From NCBI RefSeq assembly GCF_008831285.2, contig NW_022204507.1, positions 4,794,174 through 4,858,173 of the forward strand: a stretch of DNA of 64,000 nucleotides, read 5' to 3'. The notes under the pieces were generated by a model that saw only the letters and a program-made list of their open reading frames with translations, made no database searches and was not told the origin of the DNA. The stretch's first letter is position 1. Each line of letters opens with the position of its first letter. Source of the stretch: Nymphaea colorata. Lineage: Eukaryota; Streptophyta; Magnoliopsida; Nymphaeales; Nymphaeaceae. The translations under genes and the position numbers were made by a program. Below, piece after piece: positions 23,079-35,659 of this stretch.

Positions 23079-23586
23079 ATGGCAAACCACAACCTGGTAC
23101 ATGCTTCATTTTTTTTTTTCATGTTTTAACACTTCTTCCATAGGAGGCTGGTAGAGTGTGCATGCATTTGCTTAGTTATATCTGTACTAGCATATGTGAT
23201 ATGTGCTTCTAATAATTCATTCACACCTATGTGGTTGCAGTTTGCACATAGGAAGCAGGAGCTGCGGCCGATGCCTCAGAGGAACAAGCTCGAGGTATGG
23301 CTTAAGAAAACACTGTTGTTACTATGCCTACTGAAGCACGATAACCATTCACACTTCGCAACAAATTATGAAACCGGTGACTTTTTCAAGAAATTGATTC
23401 GTGTCTTCTGCATTTGGGCAGGTCAGCAGGCCTAAGGTGAGCACTCAAGGATTAAGCACACCTGAGGGAGTGATGCCAAGTGAAGAGGAAAAGAAGATAA
23501 TGCCTCAGACGGAGACGGACGCGGTTATCAATCCAATGCTGATGTGGCCTGCAACAAGCGAAGGCTACCTGTCTTTGTGTCTCTAG
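23079..23586 (+). pseudogene. Second copy of the three-exon gene, damaged
   Basis: It matches the candidate at 17579-18157 exon by exon. Exon 1 (23079-23096) starts at the internal Met because about 30 bases with the first ATG are missing. Exon 2 is 23241-23294 with donor GAG|GTATGG, and exon 3 starts at 23422 after TTTGGGCAG. In exon 3 an in-frame deletion and then a one-base loss after ..VIN change the frame, which ends at 23586. Beyond the frameshift the old frame remains readable (NKRRLPVFVSLADP) and continues about 17 residues past the stop used by copy 1. Copy 2 is therefore probably non-functional, and copy 1 may itself be C-terminally shortened. Confidence 0.5.
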
Positions 23587-23899
23587 CGGATCCCACTCGA
23601 AGGGAGTTTTGGCTTAAAGGAGCGTCCGAGCCTTACCAGGAGCATTAGCTTGACCAACATCACCTTACCAACTCGAACTCCTCTTTTGAGTCTCACCACC
23701 CCTTCCTCCCTTTCTCTTATACGTTTTCTGTATTCCTTTATTGTTTTTGACAATTTTTGCAAAATCATGACAATTTGTTATGAAATTGTATGTTCTCTCT
23801 CTCTTTCTACCTCTTTATCTAGATATCATGTCTTTCCATGTAACGTAAGCAAAAGAATTGGAACTGCCTAGTCATTCACTTGGTAAGATGGATAGACTT

Positions 23900-24952
23900 T
23901 AAATGTCATTTAACATCTTGATTGCATGTCCAATTGAACCGTTCCAAAAAAAAAAACACACATGAAAAAAAATTAATCTCTGATTAAAAAATAGATGTGT
24001 TCGGATTTAAGAAATAACATTCGACTGGATTCGGATTCAGGTTCTGATATATATAAGTATCGGATCGGATACAGATTCAGTTCAGATTTAGTTTTAAGTA
24101 ATTACTCATATCCAAAAGGCCACCACCCAAATATGGAACCATTTCTCAATCTCCACAAGCTCCAGCATGCTGGTATGTACGCAATTTTGGGTATTGCTGG
24201 GCCGCCGGCAAAAGTTGAAGTTATTCGGCAACCTTCTCATTAAGAGCATCGTAAACAGTTGTCACCCATACCCTTGGAGAAGTTGGGAGGACTCGAGAGA
24301 ATGACTGACCTTGTTCTTCTTGAAAATCAATGGACCTAAATACAAAGAATAAAAAAGAAAAATATTTGAAATAAAATATATTATTAACCGTCTGTCAGTT
24401 TCGAGCTTCGAAACAAATGAAAAAAAAGTCAAATCCAAATTTGAATCTGAAATCAGATTCCACAATCTGAATCTGATCCGAATGTTATTTTTTTCCTCAT
24501 CTAAAATTAGATTTCATAATTTGAATCTGATCTAAATCCATTCTTTTCTCATCCTAATCTGAATCTGAAATCAGATGGCACAATCAGAATCCGATCTGAA
24601 TCTTATTTTTATATTTGAATCTGAATCCAAAATTTTGAACTGAATCTGACTGATTTACAAAATATAAGAGCATTGGATATAGAATATTATTTAAAACTAA
24701 GTCCGGTCTGGGTCTGATCGGATATTTTTGTGTTTCTGAATCTGAAATCAATTGGACATTTTGTATAACTGAATCCGTATCGGATCGGATATTTATGCAT
24801 ATTTGAATCTGAATCTATTGGATGTCATTTCTTAATTTCAAATCCTATCTGATTTTTTTAGTTGATTAGTAAATTTCTTTTCTTCATCCAAATGTTTTTG
24901 GAGCAGTTGGCTTAGACATCCAATTCAAATCAGACATATTGACATCCTTAGG
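23900..24952. mobile_element. GAATCTGAATC-rich inverted-repeat element, copy 2
   Basis: It is homologous to 18453-19593 at both ends and in the repeat-rich arms. Its unique middle (about 24112-24400) is unlike copy 1. That middle holds an open + frame ending at 24243 with YPKGHHPNMEPFLNLHKLQ and AILGIAGPPAKVEVIRQPSH. Different inserts in the same family suggest capture of outside DNA. Confidence 0.55.
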
Positions 24953-25465
24953 TTGATGCTTCCCCATTCCAACTGACTTGTTTCACCATTATAAATAGGG
25001 GATGAGTCCATTTGTGTGTGTCATGTGGATAGAGCAGTAAAACGAGTCGAGCCAACTGAAGCTGGACTCGAATTTGCTTTGTTAAGCTCAAGCTTAACTC
25101 AAAACTCGCGATTATAAACAAGTCAAGTTCGAGTTTCATAAAGTTGATTTGATTGAACTTGAGTAAACCATTTATGCATTGAAGAACTGACCTCAGAATG
25201 GTGACAATTTGTCCCTGTGGAACTTGTCTTGCATAAGTTGTTCTTCCTCATGCTAAGTCAATAGATCGAATACCTGAACCTCAGCATTCAAGTCAATGGT
25301 TCGGGTGCCAAATTACCCAAGTTAGAAAGACGAAAAGATGCCCTTAGAATTAGGGAAAAAAAAATACCCTTCACATGGTTATCATGAGTTCAGTGTACCC
25401 TCCCAGATTTTGAGAAATGTAAATTAACTTACTCTTTGGCAGTCAAGAAAAAGAAAAAGAAAATC

Positions 25466-25665
25466 ACTTTGGCCCCTTCAAAAATTTTTAAAAACATAAT
25501 GGCCTGAAGCCAGCTGTTGGAGTGTTGAGTCTGATCCATACTTGATAGCCTTCCCTAATTTCTGTAAGGGTATTTATGTAATTTTTTATTTTGTGGAAAT
25601 AGCTTTGTGTGGCATTTTAGCTTGTACTTTGTAATTTTTTTCTGATAGTGGAAATAGCTCAAATT
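25466..25665 (+). repeat. Direct repeat, copy 1 of a pair
   Basis: ATCACTTTGGCCCCTTCAAA and the following ~150 bases recur at 26912-27130. An upstream tag AACTGACCTCAGAATGG (25187 and 26895) is adjacent to the repeat in copy 2 but separated by about 262 bp in copy 1, so one copy gained or lost that piece. Confidence 0.8.
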
Positions 25666-26894
25666 TTTTTCAATGATTCACTTCTTAGTTTTAAGTTTGA
25701 CAGATTAATTTAGATTCCCCTTTATGGGCAAATAGAATCGATGCCTTAGGGTTCTAAACAGAAACTATTTGCCTCTATTTGCATCAACCCTGTGGAGACG
25801 TCCCTTATTTCCCTTTTGCCTCCAAGGTCTTACGCTGCTTCATCTTGCATAAAAAGTTGCAGCCTATGCCACTTGGAGATGTAGACCAACCATTGCCCCG
25901 AGTTGGTCTACCAAACCCTAGGGCTTTTTGTTGCATTATATGGTAACTAAAATAATACACTTTAAAATTTGAGCTAGCACTGATGATGTTATATTGTTCA
26001 TTAAATATTTGATAAATACTTTAGACCCATTGCGACACTCATAATCCTCATATTTTCTAATGTACACATTCTAATTGTGCATTCACATACTTTGGAAAGC
26101 CTAGCTAACTACCGTTTGATTATATGGATTACACAGTTTATGGTGGAACTAGCCTCCTAGTGCACACACATTTTTTTGCCAGCCTAGCCAAGTTTATGAA
26201 TCCATATGATCGTCCGTATGAATTACATTATTATGGCGCTCCTAATTTTCATATTTTCAAGTGTAAACGTTACAGGATAGGAGGACGTACACAAATTAAG
26301 TATGAAACCTGGTGATTTTTTTTAAGCATAGAAGTATAGCCTAGCTTTATGTAACAATATTAGAAAAAAATATCAATGATAGCAATTATTTTTAGAAAGA
26401 TGATATATTCCCACCCTCATGGGAGAAAGATGAGTGGAAGTCATGTTTGCAAGATATTCATGTGAACAAATTATACAAGATATTATAGTCACCACAAGTC
26501 AATAGTACGCCTTTATAGAAGCACACTACGTAAGTGAAAAAAAAAAGGCAGATTTCTCCAAAAGATTGAGAAGTTTTGAAATTTAATGTGGTCCATAGAC
26601 GGGTGATCAAATAATCCTCTGATAAAGCTACCGGCTTCATGCCATCTGCAGACCCATTTCAAAGAGTACCTTCCAAAAGAGCATTTTATCTCCTAAACTA
26701 TTTTATTTCATATTAAGAAAATGTGGAAGCATGTTTCTCTACTCTAAACAACAGTGTCTGCTGTAAGATGAGAAATAGAAGAGGAAGGTTGTCATAATTG
26801 GAGTTAAATAATGAAAAAATTTGCTTATGAAATGGAAGCTTTTCTTCTCAAAACGATATAATGAGATCATTCTCCTATAAGATGTTCCCTTCAT

Positions 26895-27135
26895 CCAACT
26901 GACCTCAGAATGGATCACTTTGGCCCCTTCAAAAATTTTTAAAAACATAATGGCTTCAGTGACTGCTGTTGGAGTCTTGAGTCTGATCCATACTTGATAG
27001 CCTTCCCTAATTTTTGTAAGGGTATTTATGTAATTTTTTATTTTGTGGGTTTTGCTCAAATCTCATGTTTAAGAGGACGTCGTTTTAGCTTGTACTTTGT
27101 AATTTTTTTCTGATAGTGGAAACTGCTTTGTGTGG
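26895..27135 (+). repeat. Direct repeat, copy 2 of a pair
   Basis: Partner of 25187-25665. The short tags TTTAGCTTGTACTTTG and GGAAA(T/C)(A/T)GC occur in both copies but in a different order around TTTTATTTTGTGG. Confidence 0.75.
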
Positions 27136-27659
27136 TGGCCATGGACCTAAGAAAATGTTGTCTCCAAACCACTTAAAATCTTTGTGTGTTCTTTCTATGT
27201 CTTTCTTTTCTTCTGATTCGATTTTATTGGTGTGTTAAGAAAGTGAGAGAGAGAGAGCCAAGTTTCTAACAACAGTCGGTCCTCGAGTGTTTGTTCACAC
27301 TGGATGTTCTAAAAACGTAATGTAAACTTTTTCACCTGTTTGTTTGTGAAGATGTACCTTTGTGGCAACATATTGTATTCTTGGAATTCCATCCATCCCA
27401 TCCACTGGTTTGGGTTGGATTGGGTGTCTAGGACTCCCCATCTAGGAGAAGGTACTAGCGTACATGAGAACTTTGGTCAGATCCGTATTAGCATTTCAAA
27501 AACTAAATAAAACGGAAAAAGATAAGAGAGTTGATTGTCACAGATACACCCTCATATGCTGGACCAAAGTGTCTCAAAGGTGCATTTTGGGACCATTCAT
27601 CCGTGAAAGCTATAATAGACTACAAAATTAAAGAAAAGACTTCCAATTGGGCTCTGATC

Positions 27660-27804
27660 CAGTGGCGGAGTAATGTTATAGGCACACAGGCCCATAAAAT
27701 TTACTTTATTTGCATATGAGTGCCCCTTAAAAATTGAAATTTAAACTTAAGAGTGTTCTTTAAAGGTTGAAGTTTAAAGACAAAAATTTCTGACTCCACC
27801 ACTG
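27660..27804. mobile_element. 145-bp hAT-type MITE with 8-bp target duplication
   Basis: The ends CAGTGGCGGAGT and ACTCCACCACTG are inverted copies with one mismatch. They are flanked by CTCTGATC (27652-27659) and CTCTGATT (27805-27812), an 8-bp duplication with one difference. CAGTG-type ends and 8-bp duplications are features of hAT elements. No coding capacity. Confidence 0.85.
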
Positions 27805-28515
27805 CTCTGATTCAACACCTTGCTATGGAGTGCTAACTTGTGTTTTTGTCTGGCTTCTATGTTTCGGGTGATGTTGTTTCGACTACAGGTCCAGCTAAAT
27901 GAAGGAAATTAGACAGTCATGCTGTCTTAACTTTACGGGTTGGTCTTCCATCTTTTTTTGTAAACAGAATTTTCGGGTAAGTAGAAGTGGGAGGCTAAAT
28001 CCCAATGCTCAAGTGAAAATAGAAGCCTCCCCATTCCTTTTTTTGCTCTCAAGAAATGGATCTGCTGGAGGGTAGGCATCCGACCTGTTAATAAAACTTT
28101 TTCATGTCTTAACAGCCTCCAATATATAAAAACAATAAATAGTTAAAATAGAAATAAAAGAAATTTGGTGGTTTGGTGTGGGCACTACTGGACCATGATG
28201 ATGGATTGCTCCTAACATCAGGCTTCTTTAGTTGGCATTTGGCAATGCACAGCTTTAGTTTGGCCTGGTTAAAATTAATAAATAAAAAACATGACACCTT
28301 ATCTTAAATTATCATCAAAATTTAAGCATTTTTCTAAACTATGATAGAGATGGAGACTCCGTGGAACTTCTTGCACAATACGGGGCTCACTTCTTTTTTG
28401 AATTTCTGGTAATGCTTGGGAACGCATGGATCGTCCATCTACATATTTGTCCTTGTAAGGGGTTTGTTTTGTCATCAAATTCAATCCCGTGAACGGCCGA
28501 GGTGTTGAATGTAAC

Positions 28516-28720
28516 TAGGGATGTCAATATATCCGATTGAAATTGGATATCCGACTGAACCATTTTGAAAAAAATCGGATATGAAAAAAGAAAACTTAAT
28601 ATTCAATTTAGAAATGGCATCAAATTTGGATTTAGAAAATGACATCCGATGGGATTTAATTTGGATTGAGATATATTCATATCCAATTAGATTCAGATAC
28701 GGGTTTGATTCTACGAGAGG
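28516..28720. mobile_element. One-ended fragment of the GAATCTGAATC inverted-repeat family
   Basis: TAGGGATGTCAATATATCCG and the following GAACCATTTTGAAAAAAATC match the ends of the elements at 18453, 23900 and 30013. The other end is missing. Confidence 0.5.
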
Positions 28721-29813
28721 AGATCACCATAGTCTTCATAAGGATGTGATCAAGCTTTTTTGTAAATTGATTCCCTTTAAGGCTGACTGGGAATGCAATC
28801 AACAATCTGAGGCTCTGTTTTAGGGTCTGCTTGGATTATGATTTCATTCCTCATTCTTTTGTATACTTTCTTCTCCTTCTTCCTACATCATCCGTACTAT
28901 TTCCATCGTCGAAGTCGAAAGACCAACCTGTACTAGGGCTTCCTGTGTTTTGGGGGTCTCTCTAACAGAGTATGTTTGGATGATTGTTTTTCTCCCGTGA
29001 TGAACTTGTGTTCTTGATCGTGGCCCTTATTGTCTCATACTTGGAAACAACTAGGCCCATATATAGGAGACAGAAATTAAGAACTTTTGCATTGGAACAT
29101 CTCAATCAGTGTTTGAGATTTGACAACTTTGGTCAACAAATTGGTTGTGACAATATTTTCCCAAAAAAAAATTCTGGAAATTCCCGCAAATCAATGGAGA
29201 AGTCAAAATTTTGACCTTTTTCCTACATTCTTAAGTTTTCCAAACGTCACATTATTAGCAATTGTTGAAAAAATTGGTGTTTTGAAAGTTTAGTAAGTAA
29301 AAAGTTTGATAATTAATATTTTTTCCTGTTATAACTATGACTGAGTTTCCAAATTTATGGGCTTCCTTGAAACTTTTGGTGGCCTATCAATTCAGAGTTT
29401 AGATTTGGTGTCTTAGCTCTTCTTATCACTTTTGAACAAGTCCCTATTTTACTTGCAGCAGTGAAGTCTTTTTTCTTTAGTGAAACAAAATGTGATCAGA
29501 TTGGAGCTTCCATATGTCAAATTTCAAGGTCATGTACATTTCGCATCATCCAGACTTTGCATATGACATCTAACAATAAGAGATGGCATGAATAAATATG
29601 ACATTCTTAATGACTTCTGTCAAATTTTCGTTCCTTCCTTCCACTGTTTAAATTTACATGCTTTGAGCAATGTTGATCAGTTGATTACTGAGCCAAATAA
29701 GAAGTGAAATAGGATTTATCAAAAAGAACTAGCGTTTCTACTGTTAACAGCCTCGGCCAGGAGTTCATCAAAAATTTATAATCTGCTATTTTTTAAATAC
29801 AAAATCTGCCCTA

Positions 29814-29862
29814 TACACACAGACACACACACACACACATGTACAAACACACATACATATAT
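29814..29862 (+). repeat. CA-rich microsatellite
   Basis: Interrupted (CA)n run followed by ACATACATATATG. Confidence 0.9.
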
Positions 29863-30012
29863 GATAAGAGTTTTTAATTTTGATTATCTACCAAAGTTTC
29901 TTATTAGCTATCTCCATTCTATGACACTTGCAGGCCAGTAGGGAATAATTTGAGGGGTTGGTATCTTTTGTTCTTTATTGTCTTTCTGGAGTCCTAGGAT
30001 TGAGTTGGGAAT

Positions 30013-30440
30013 AGGGATGTTAATGTATCAGATTCAAATAGGATACATCTTGAACTATATCTGTTTTTTTGGATATTCACATCTCCATATTCAAATTCTG
30101 ATTTGAATACAAACAACGGATCTAAAATGCAATATCACAATTTGAATTCGAAATTTGAATCAATTCTGGCTGATTTTCAAAATGTAAGAGCAATTGAGTA
30201 TAAAATTTTTATTTAGAATTAAATCAATCCATATCTGAATCTGAATCCGAATCCAGTTGGATATATATGTACATCCAAATCTGAATCATGATCCAATCAG
30301 ATGTCATTTTTTAAAACCCGAATCCGCTCCAATTGCTTAATTGGATGTTAAATTTTTTTCCATATCTGATATTTTTTGAACTGGTTTGGTTGGGTATCCA
30401 ATTAAAATAAGATACATTGACAAATGACAACCCTAATTTT
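30013..30440. mobile_element. GAATCTGAATC family inverted-repeat element
   Basis: It starts TAGGGATGTTAATGTATCAG and ends ATACATTGACAAATGACAACCCTAA, an imperfect TIR pair. The inside has GAATCTGAATC-type motifs. At ~430 bp it is the shortest complete-looking member here. Confidence 0.6.
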
Positions 30441-31124
30441 GCCGGAATTGGATCTATATGACCTTTTGGCTATGATTGACCATATCCATTCAATGACAAA
30501 TTCTAAAGTTCTCTTTGGCGGACTTTCACAGGTTATTTTTTCATATGTTTTCTAACTTGATTTTGTTTAGCACTCAAAATAATCTTATTTGATCATTTTC
30601 TTGGAACTATAATGGCTTGAGCAGCCTTTACTTGGCCAAGATATGAGAGATGGTGATACGGCCACTATAAGAATACCCCTTACCTCTGACAGGGCTTTTT
30701 TTCACCACCAACAGGGCTGGGTGAAGCTACGTACATCATAACTTCCCTCTGCATATGCCAATAATAACAGTGTGTAACTGTTCCATATATCTGTCCCAAA
30801 TGTTAGGCAGAGTTATGTAATATTATGTTACAAAATTCCATGAATCGGTCCTAAACATCATGGCAAATAAGTATAACAATAATATCCAGTTGTGATTACC
30901 AGACGACCCCTAGTTCCTACTTTCACCTGGATAACATGTTTAAGATGCTTATGTCAAGACATTTAAATGATATTTTGATTCTGTTTTTTTTTTTTGGAGC
31001 TAGATGCTGGTGATTGTTGGCTTGCATCAGCTGCTTATCTTCCACAGGTATATATAATTGTGATATTTTTACAGTATTATGTGAAATAATTGCTTATTTG
31101 TGTGCTTTAACTTGTGTAAGTAAT

Positions 31125-33772
31125 GTTGATCTTATTTTTCTTATGAATTAAATATTTGAGTACTGGTTATGCTATAAGTCACCTAAGAAACTATTGTCAA
31201 ATAATATGCTTTTTGGCTCCTTCAGTCTTACGTAGAAATTAATCTCTCTTTTTGTGCAGTTTAACTGCTAACCTGTATCTGTGTGTTTTGGCTTGTTTCT
31301 TTTTGTGTGCTTTTGAGGGTTGAGTCAATTCTTGGCAAACATCATTGTAAATATCGGCATTAATCTGCTGATATTTCTCCATTGCACAGATTGATTTTGC
31401 TTAACAAATGCAGGGAACCTAATCTCCAGCAAGCTGTTCATGCAACATAAATTCTGCTTTTGACTAAGAAGGTAAGACAATCAAATGACAGAGAGCATTT
31501 CTTTCACTTTTGTTCTGAGAAATTTGGTGGTGATTCTGCCGTCGACTGCTGAATGTTTGTTTCTTGGTCCTGATCAAGCAGCAACAGGATGGATTACTTG
31601 CCTCAAATTAATCCCAAAGTTCTTTCATGAATTCAAAAGTTCCAGCATAACAGAGCAACCATTTCTAAACTAGGTACTATGCATAACTAACAAACTTGGT
31701 TGAACTGTTAATTTTCCATAGAATAGAAGTTTGATCCATGTAAATGCCAACGAAATTCTATTTTTATCTTAGTTTTTAAATTTTGGAGAAACGTAAATGG
31801 TAGTCATGGCTATAACTAGCTGCCTAATATATCAACAAACAAGGACCCAACTAAAGATTAGAGCTTCTTTAATGTGATGTTAGGTGTGGTAGTCTGGTCA
31901 ATGAACACCAAAGAAGAACTCGATAGCCAATTATTCCTCAAAGCAAATATATATTCATATGGCAAGTCAGTGTAGAGTTAATGAATTGGTGGTTTCTTCT
32001 CAAGAGGGTGTGGCAAAGAAAGATGGGTGGAAGGAATTGAAGATCTATCATTATGTCAGGAGTTAATAAAAGAGAGACCCAGATCAAAAGCAGAACCAGA
32101 ATTGGGGGATAACAAGTTTCGGTTTGTCCATAGGCAGATGGAAGTTGAAAAGGAACGTTAGACCCAGAATGATTGGAATGCAGAGATTGATTTACAGGAG
32201 ACCAGCAATTGCGGAGTAACTTGAAGACAACCAGCTGGTGAGTGACTGGAAGATAGAGCAGGAGATGCAGAATCGATTGATAACAAAAAGACGAAGGGGA
32301 AAACCGTGAGTCCTCATCAGGTTTGATTCTTTCTCCTCTATTAAAAAACAATTTTCAGGATTCTTGTTGTTTGGATGGAATGAAAACTATCAAAGAAATG
32401 ACTGGTTTGGAAGGGTTCACAGTCACGACGAACTCAGGGTAGTTTTTAGAAGGGGAGAATGGAAACTGGGTGGAAGAGTGATGGCTGCCAGCAGATGGGA
32501 TCCAAGATGCTCCTTATCGATTGAGGAGAATATGGGAGTGCTAATCTGGATTAGGGTTCTAAATTGCCAGTATTTTTATAGAATCGATGCACTTTCCAAG
32601 CTATTGCTAGAGCTCTATAGGGAGAACCGATGGAAGAGGGAGGAATTGTTGTTCAAGAAATCAACTATGTGAGTAATATTAAATTTTCCTCCCATTGTGA
32701 AGCGAATATATATTCATATGACAAGTCGGTGTAGATGATTATGTTTCCTCCCTAATAGACCCAAATTCTTTTTCCTCCCTCTTTCCTCTGCTGGAGAAGC
32801 TCTTTTGCCGTATTAAATCAGAGAAGAAACCAAAGCCTTTGAGCAGAAGCAAATATGACTGCCTGAGTTTGTGATTCAGTGAAGGGTTAAGAGAACCTGC
32901 TGTCGAGCTGAACCTGTAGATTGAGAACAGGAGCTGCCGAGAGGAGATTTGCAATGGGCTCATCACTGACATCCGCAGCAGAGAAATTCAGTCGAACCTG
33001 AGAAATTCTGGCGATAGGGGTCGCTGCCGGAGTACAGGAAGAATCCAGCGAGAAAGGCGCCCTCCACTGACTTCTTTTCCCGCCGTTCTCTGGAATAATT
33101 TGCTGGAGACAAAGGTGTATCAGGCGGCAGAGAGGAAGGCCGGTGCTGATTCTTCAGGCAATTCTAGCTGTCAAGCAAAAGATTAATCCAACTCCAGGTT
33201 CTGAAGGACCTCTCTTCAAAAGTTTGGATTTTTTTGGAGTTAACGGAAGGGAGCAATCGATTTCCCTCTCTCGTTTTGATCTGATAACAAGAGAAAACTT
33301 ATTCAGAGGAAGCACGAAAGATAAAGCTGGTGAGAACTTGTTTTTATTGATTCCTTTGAACAACATATATATAGTACAAAAAAAGGTTATCGCTTACAAG
33401 ATTTTTGTATACAAGATCATGATAATACACAATTTCTTGAAAAATTGAGAGTACTAAAAAAATATTTCTCACTTACATTTACATGATCCACAATTTTTGG
33501 AGTGGATGAAGGATTACAAAAAGGAAGGTTATAACGGAACAAATCTGCCATGTCTCACTTTTAAGTAATTTCAGTTGATATCAAGATCCTCAATGTCTTC
33601 CTTAATTATCGTCTTTTCATTGACATCAAGATCCTCAATGTCTTCGGCAATATTCTTATTTTGAATATCCGTAAAATCACGTTTTGCTGATTTACTCTTA
33701 TCATTTCTATCCCAATCCATTAACCACCTAAAATGTAGTCTGCATAATAATAACAGATCTTGATAAGAGATA
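31125..33772 (-). mobile_element. Copia-type non-coding element with flank, copy D
   Basis: Matches 20035-22950: flank S (31125-31725), a block X remnant (31938-31975), Y (31976-32455), X (32456-32740), Z (32741-33000), leader (33001-33289) and LTR (33290-33755). About 210 bp at 31726-31937 are absent from copy C, and most of the first X is absent here. Homology to copy C ends at GATAAGAG just after the LTR. No coding domains. Confidence 0.7.
33290..33755 (-). repeat. Copia-type LTR, copy D
   Basis: The first base is mutated (AGAGAAAAC rather than TGAGAAAAC), otherwise it is like copy C. A minus-strand frame covering 33571-33786 includes the KRDFTDIQNKN stretch followed by two AEDIEDLDVNEK-like units, the same 15-codon repeat as in copy C. 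Confidence 0.65.
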
Positions 33773-34185
33773 GGAACCATACACAATTATGGCAACAGTT
33801 CTTATTCTAGAAGATTTGTGCCAAGGGTTACACCAAAATAAATACCCTCATGGTCACTTTGAGCAAGATAGTCAGAAGACTTAGAACTAAAGTCTTAATA
33901 AACTTATATGCATAGCCTATATTACATCCCAGAGCACAAAAGTCAGATTGCTATAGGTCCAAAGCCTTCTCTCACGCTACAAAGAACAAGCAGAAGGCAA
34001 GCAGCATAAGCCAAAGAGTTGGCTACTTTACCCATCCCTATTTGCTAAAATAACATGAAATATAGAAAGAAAATGATTGAAACCTTTCAAGCACGAGGAC
34101 ATACAGAGAATCAACATATGATGCATGACCACTTGACTATATGTAGTTTCGAAGAGATTTTGGCAAGTCAATCCATATCATGTAG

Positions 34186-34879
34186 GAGCAAACATGTATG
34201 TGTAGTATCTCAATCACACCTGAAGATTGTAGTAACCTTAATCAAATCAGGGGCTACGTGCTAAAAATAATAAAAAAAAATTATATTCCAATAAAGACTA
34301 ACGCACTTCTCTTCAAGTGCGTTAATCCTTAAATAGAAATTTAAGATTTTCAGTTTGACATGACTCAGGTCCCACTGAAAGTGCAAAATATAGTGTTATG
34401 TGTTTGAATGGGAGCACCAAACGGAGTTTAATTTTTACCATAAATTAAGGATTCAAGTTTAATCTTTAACTTCGATTAGAATTCTTCTGAACTCGTTAAA
34501 CTGAAAATATAAATATGAAAGGCTGTGGCCCAATTCTGGGCACAGCCTAAATTGATCTTGGTCTTCAGGGAAGGGAAAATTTGAAAATAGAAATGTAGAA
34601 CAGATGCATGGACAGCAAAGAATATTCTCATTCATAGAAGTGGGGATATAGAAGCTACATAATAACTAAAAAGAGTAAAAGCTTCATAATCAGTCTATCG
34701 TCACCTCAGATTCCTTTCTATTGGTGGGGAAAGAGCATGAAAAAAAAGAGGAAGGGTGTTGGATAACCAATCACTGTAGCCTAAGTGAATTGTATGGAAT
34801 GGTTAAGCCTTGGCCAAACCCCGAATTGAGTGTAACCATTCAGCACCTGTGACTGTGGACAGGTTCGGTGGTAATGATT
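34186..34879 (+). repeat. Tandem duplication, unit 1
   Basis: GAGCAAACATG at 34186 recurs at 34880, and the two units run parallel to GCACCTGTG(A/G)CTGTGG near their right ends. No coding motif is seen. Unit 1 keeps about 95 bp (around 34745-34840) that unit 2 lacks. Confidence 0.85.
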
Positions 34880-35489
34880 GGAGCAAACATGCATGTGTAG
34901 TATTTCAGTCACACCTAAAGATTGCAGTAACCTTAATCAAATGAGGGCCTGTTTGCAAAAAATATAATAAAAAAATTATATTCAATAAAGACTGATGTAT
35001 TTCTCTTCAAGTGCATTAATCCTTAAAAAGAAATTCAAGGTTTTCAGTTTGGCATAACTCAGGTCCCACTGAAGGTGCAAGTATAGTGTTCTGTGTTTGA
35101 ATGAGGGCACAGAGCAGAATTTAATTTTTACTGTATCTTAAGTATTCAAGCGAAGTTTAATCTTTAACTCAGATTAGAATTCTTCTGAACTCGTTAAAAG
35201 GAAAATAGAAATATGAAAGGCTACGGTCAAATTATGGGCACAGCCTAAATTAATCTCAGTCTTCAAGGGAGGGGAAATTTGAAAATAGAAATGTAGAAGA
35301 TATGCCTGGACAGCAAAGAATATTCTCATTAATAGAAGTGGGGATGTAGAAGCTACAGAATAACTAAAAAGAGTAAAAGCTTCATAATAAGTCTATCCTC
35401 TCTCGCATTCTTTTCTATTGGTGGGGAAAGAGCATGAAAAAAAGAGATTCGGCACCTGTGGCTGTGGCCAGGTTTGGTGATGATGGCTG
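34880..35489 (+). repeat. Tandem duplication, unit 2
   Basis: Diverged second unit of 34186-34879, directly adjacent, same orientation. Confidence 0.85.
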
Positions 35490-35659
35490 GAGAAGGGACC
35501 AGGGTTGAGTGGCTCTGGTTCACCTAAATGAGCCCACAAATTTTGGCCTGTCTGATTTTGATGATAAAAAGGCGTTGGGTGATTCTGGTTGGCATTGTTT
35601 GGTAGAAAAAGATGAAACGAAAGTTGAGAGAGGAGGGAGGGAGAGGGCGGAAGCTTCAC
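35393..35659 (-). other. Open frame of 88 codons, weak candidate
   Basis: The minus-strand frame is rich in His, Pro, Gln and Asn (FYHQNQTGQNLWAHLGEPEP..SHHHQTWPQPQ). This composition could be the tail of a plant regulatory protein, but no domain is visible and no exon borders were confirmed. The 3' part overlaps the tandem duplication. Confidence 0.2.

Larger units (their letters stand above)
22144..25173 (+). repeat. Segmental duplication, unit 2
   Basis: Second copy of 16984-19815, diverged by many substitutions and indels. It overlaps the copia-type element that is itself shared with 31125-33772. Confidence 0.8.

Noticed and set aside
31000-31056. Exon-like text LDAGDCWLASAAYLPQ with GT donor
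   Set aside because: The GDCWL resemblance to calpain is too short; no neighbouring exon fits its phase.
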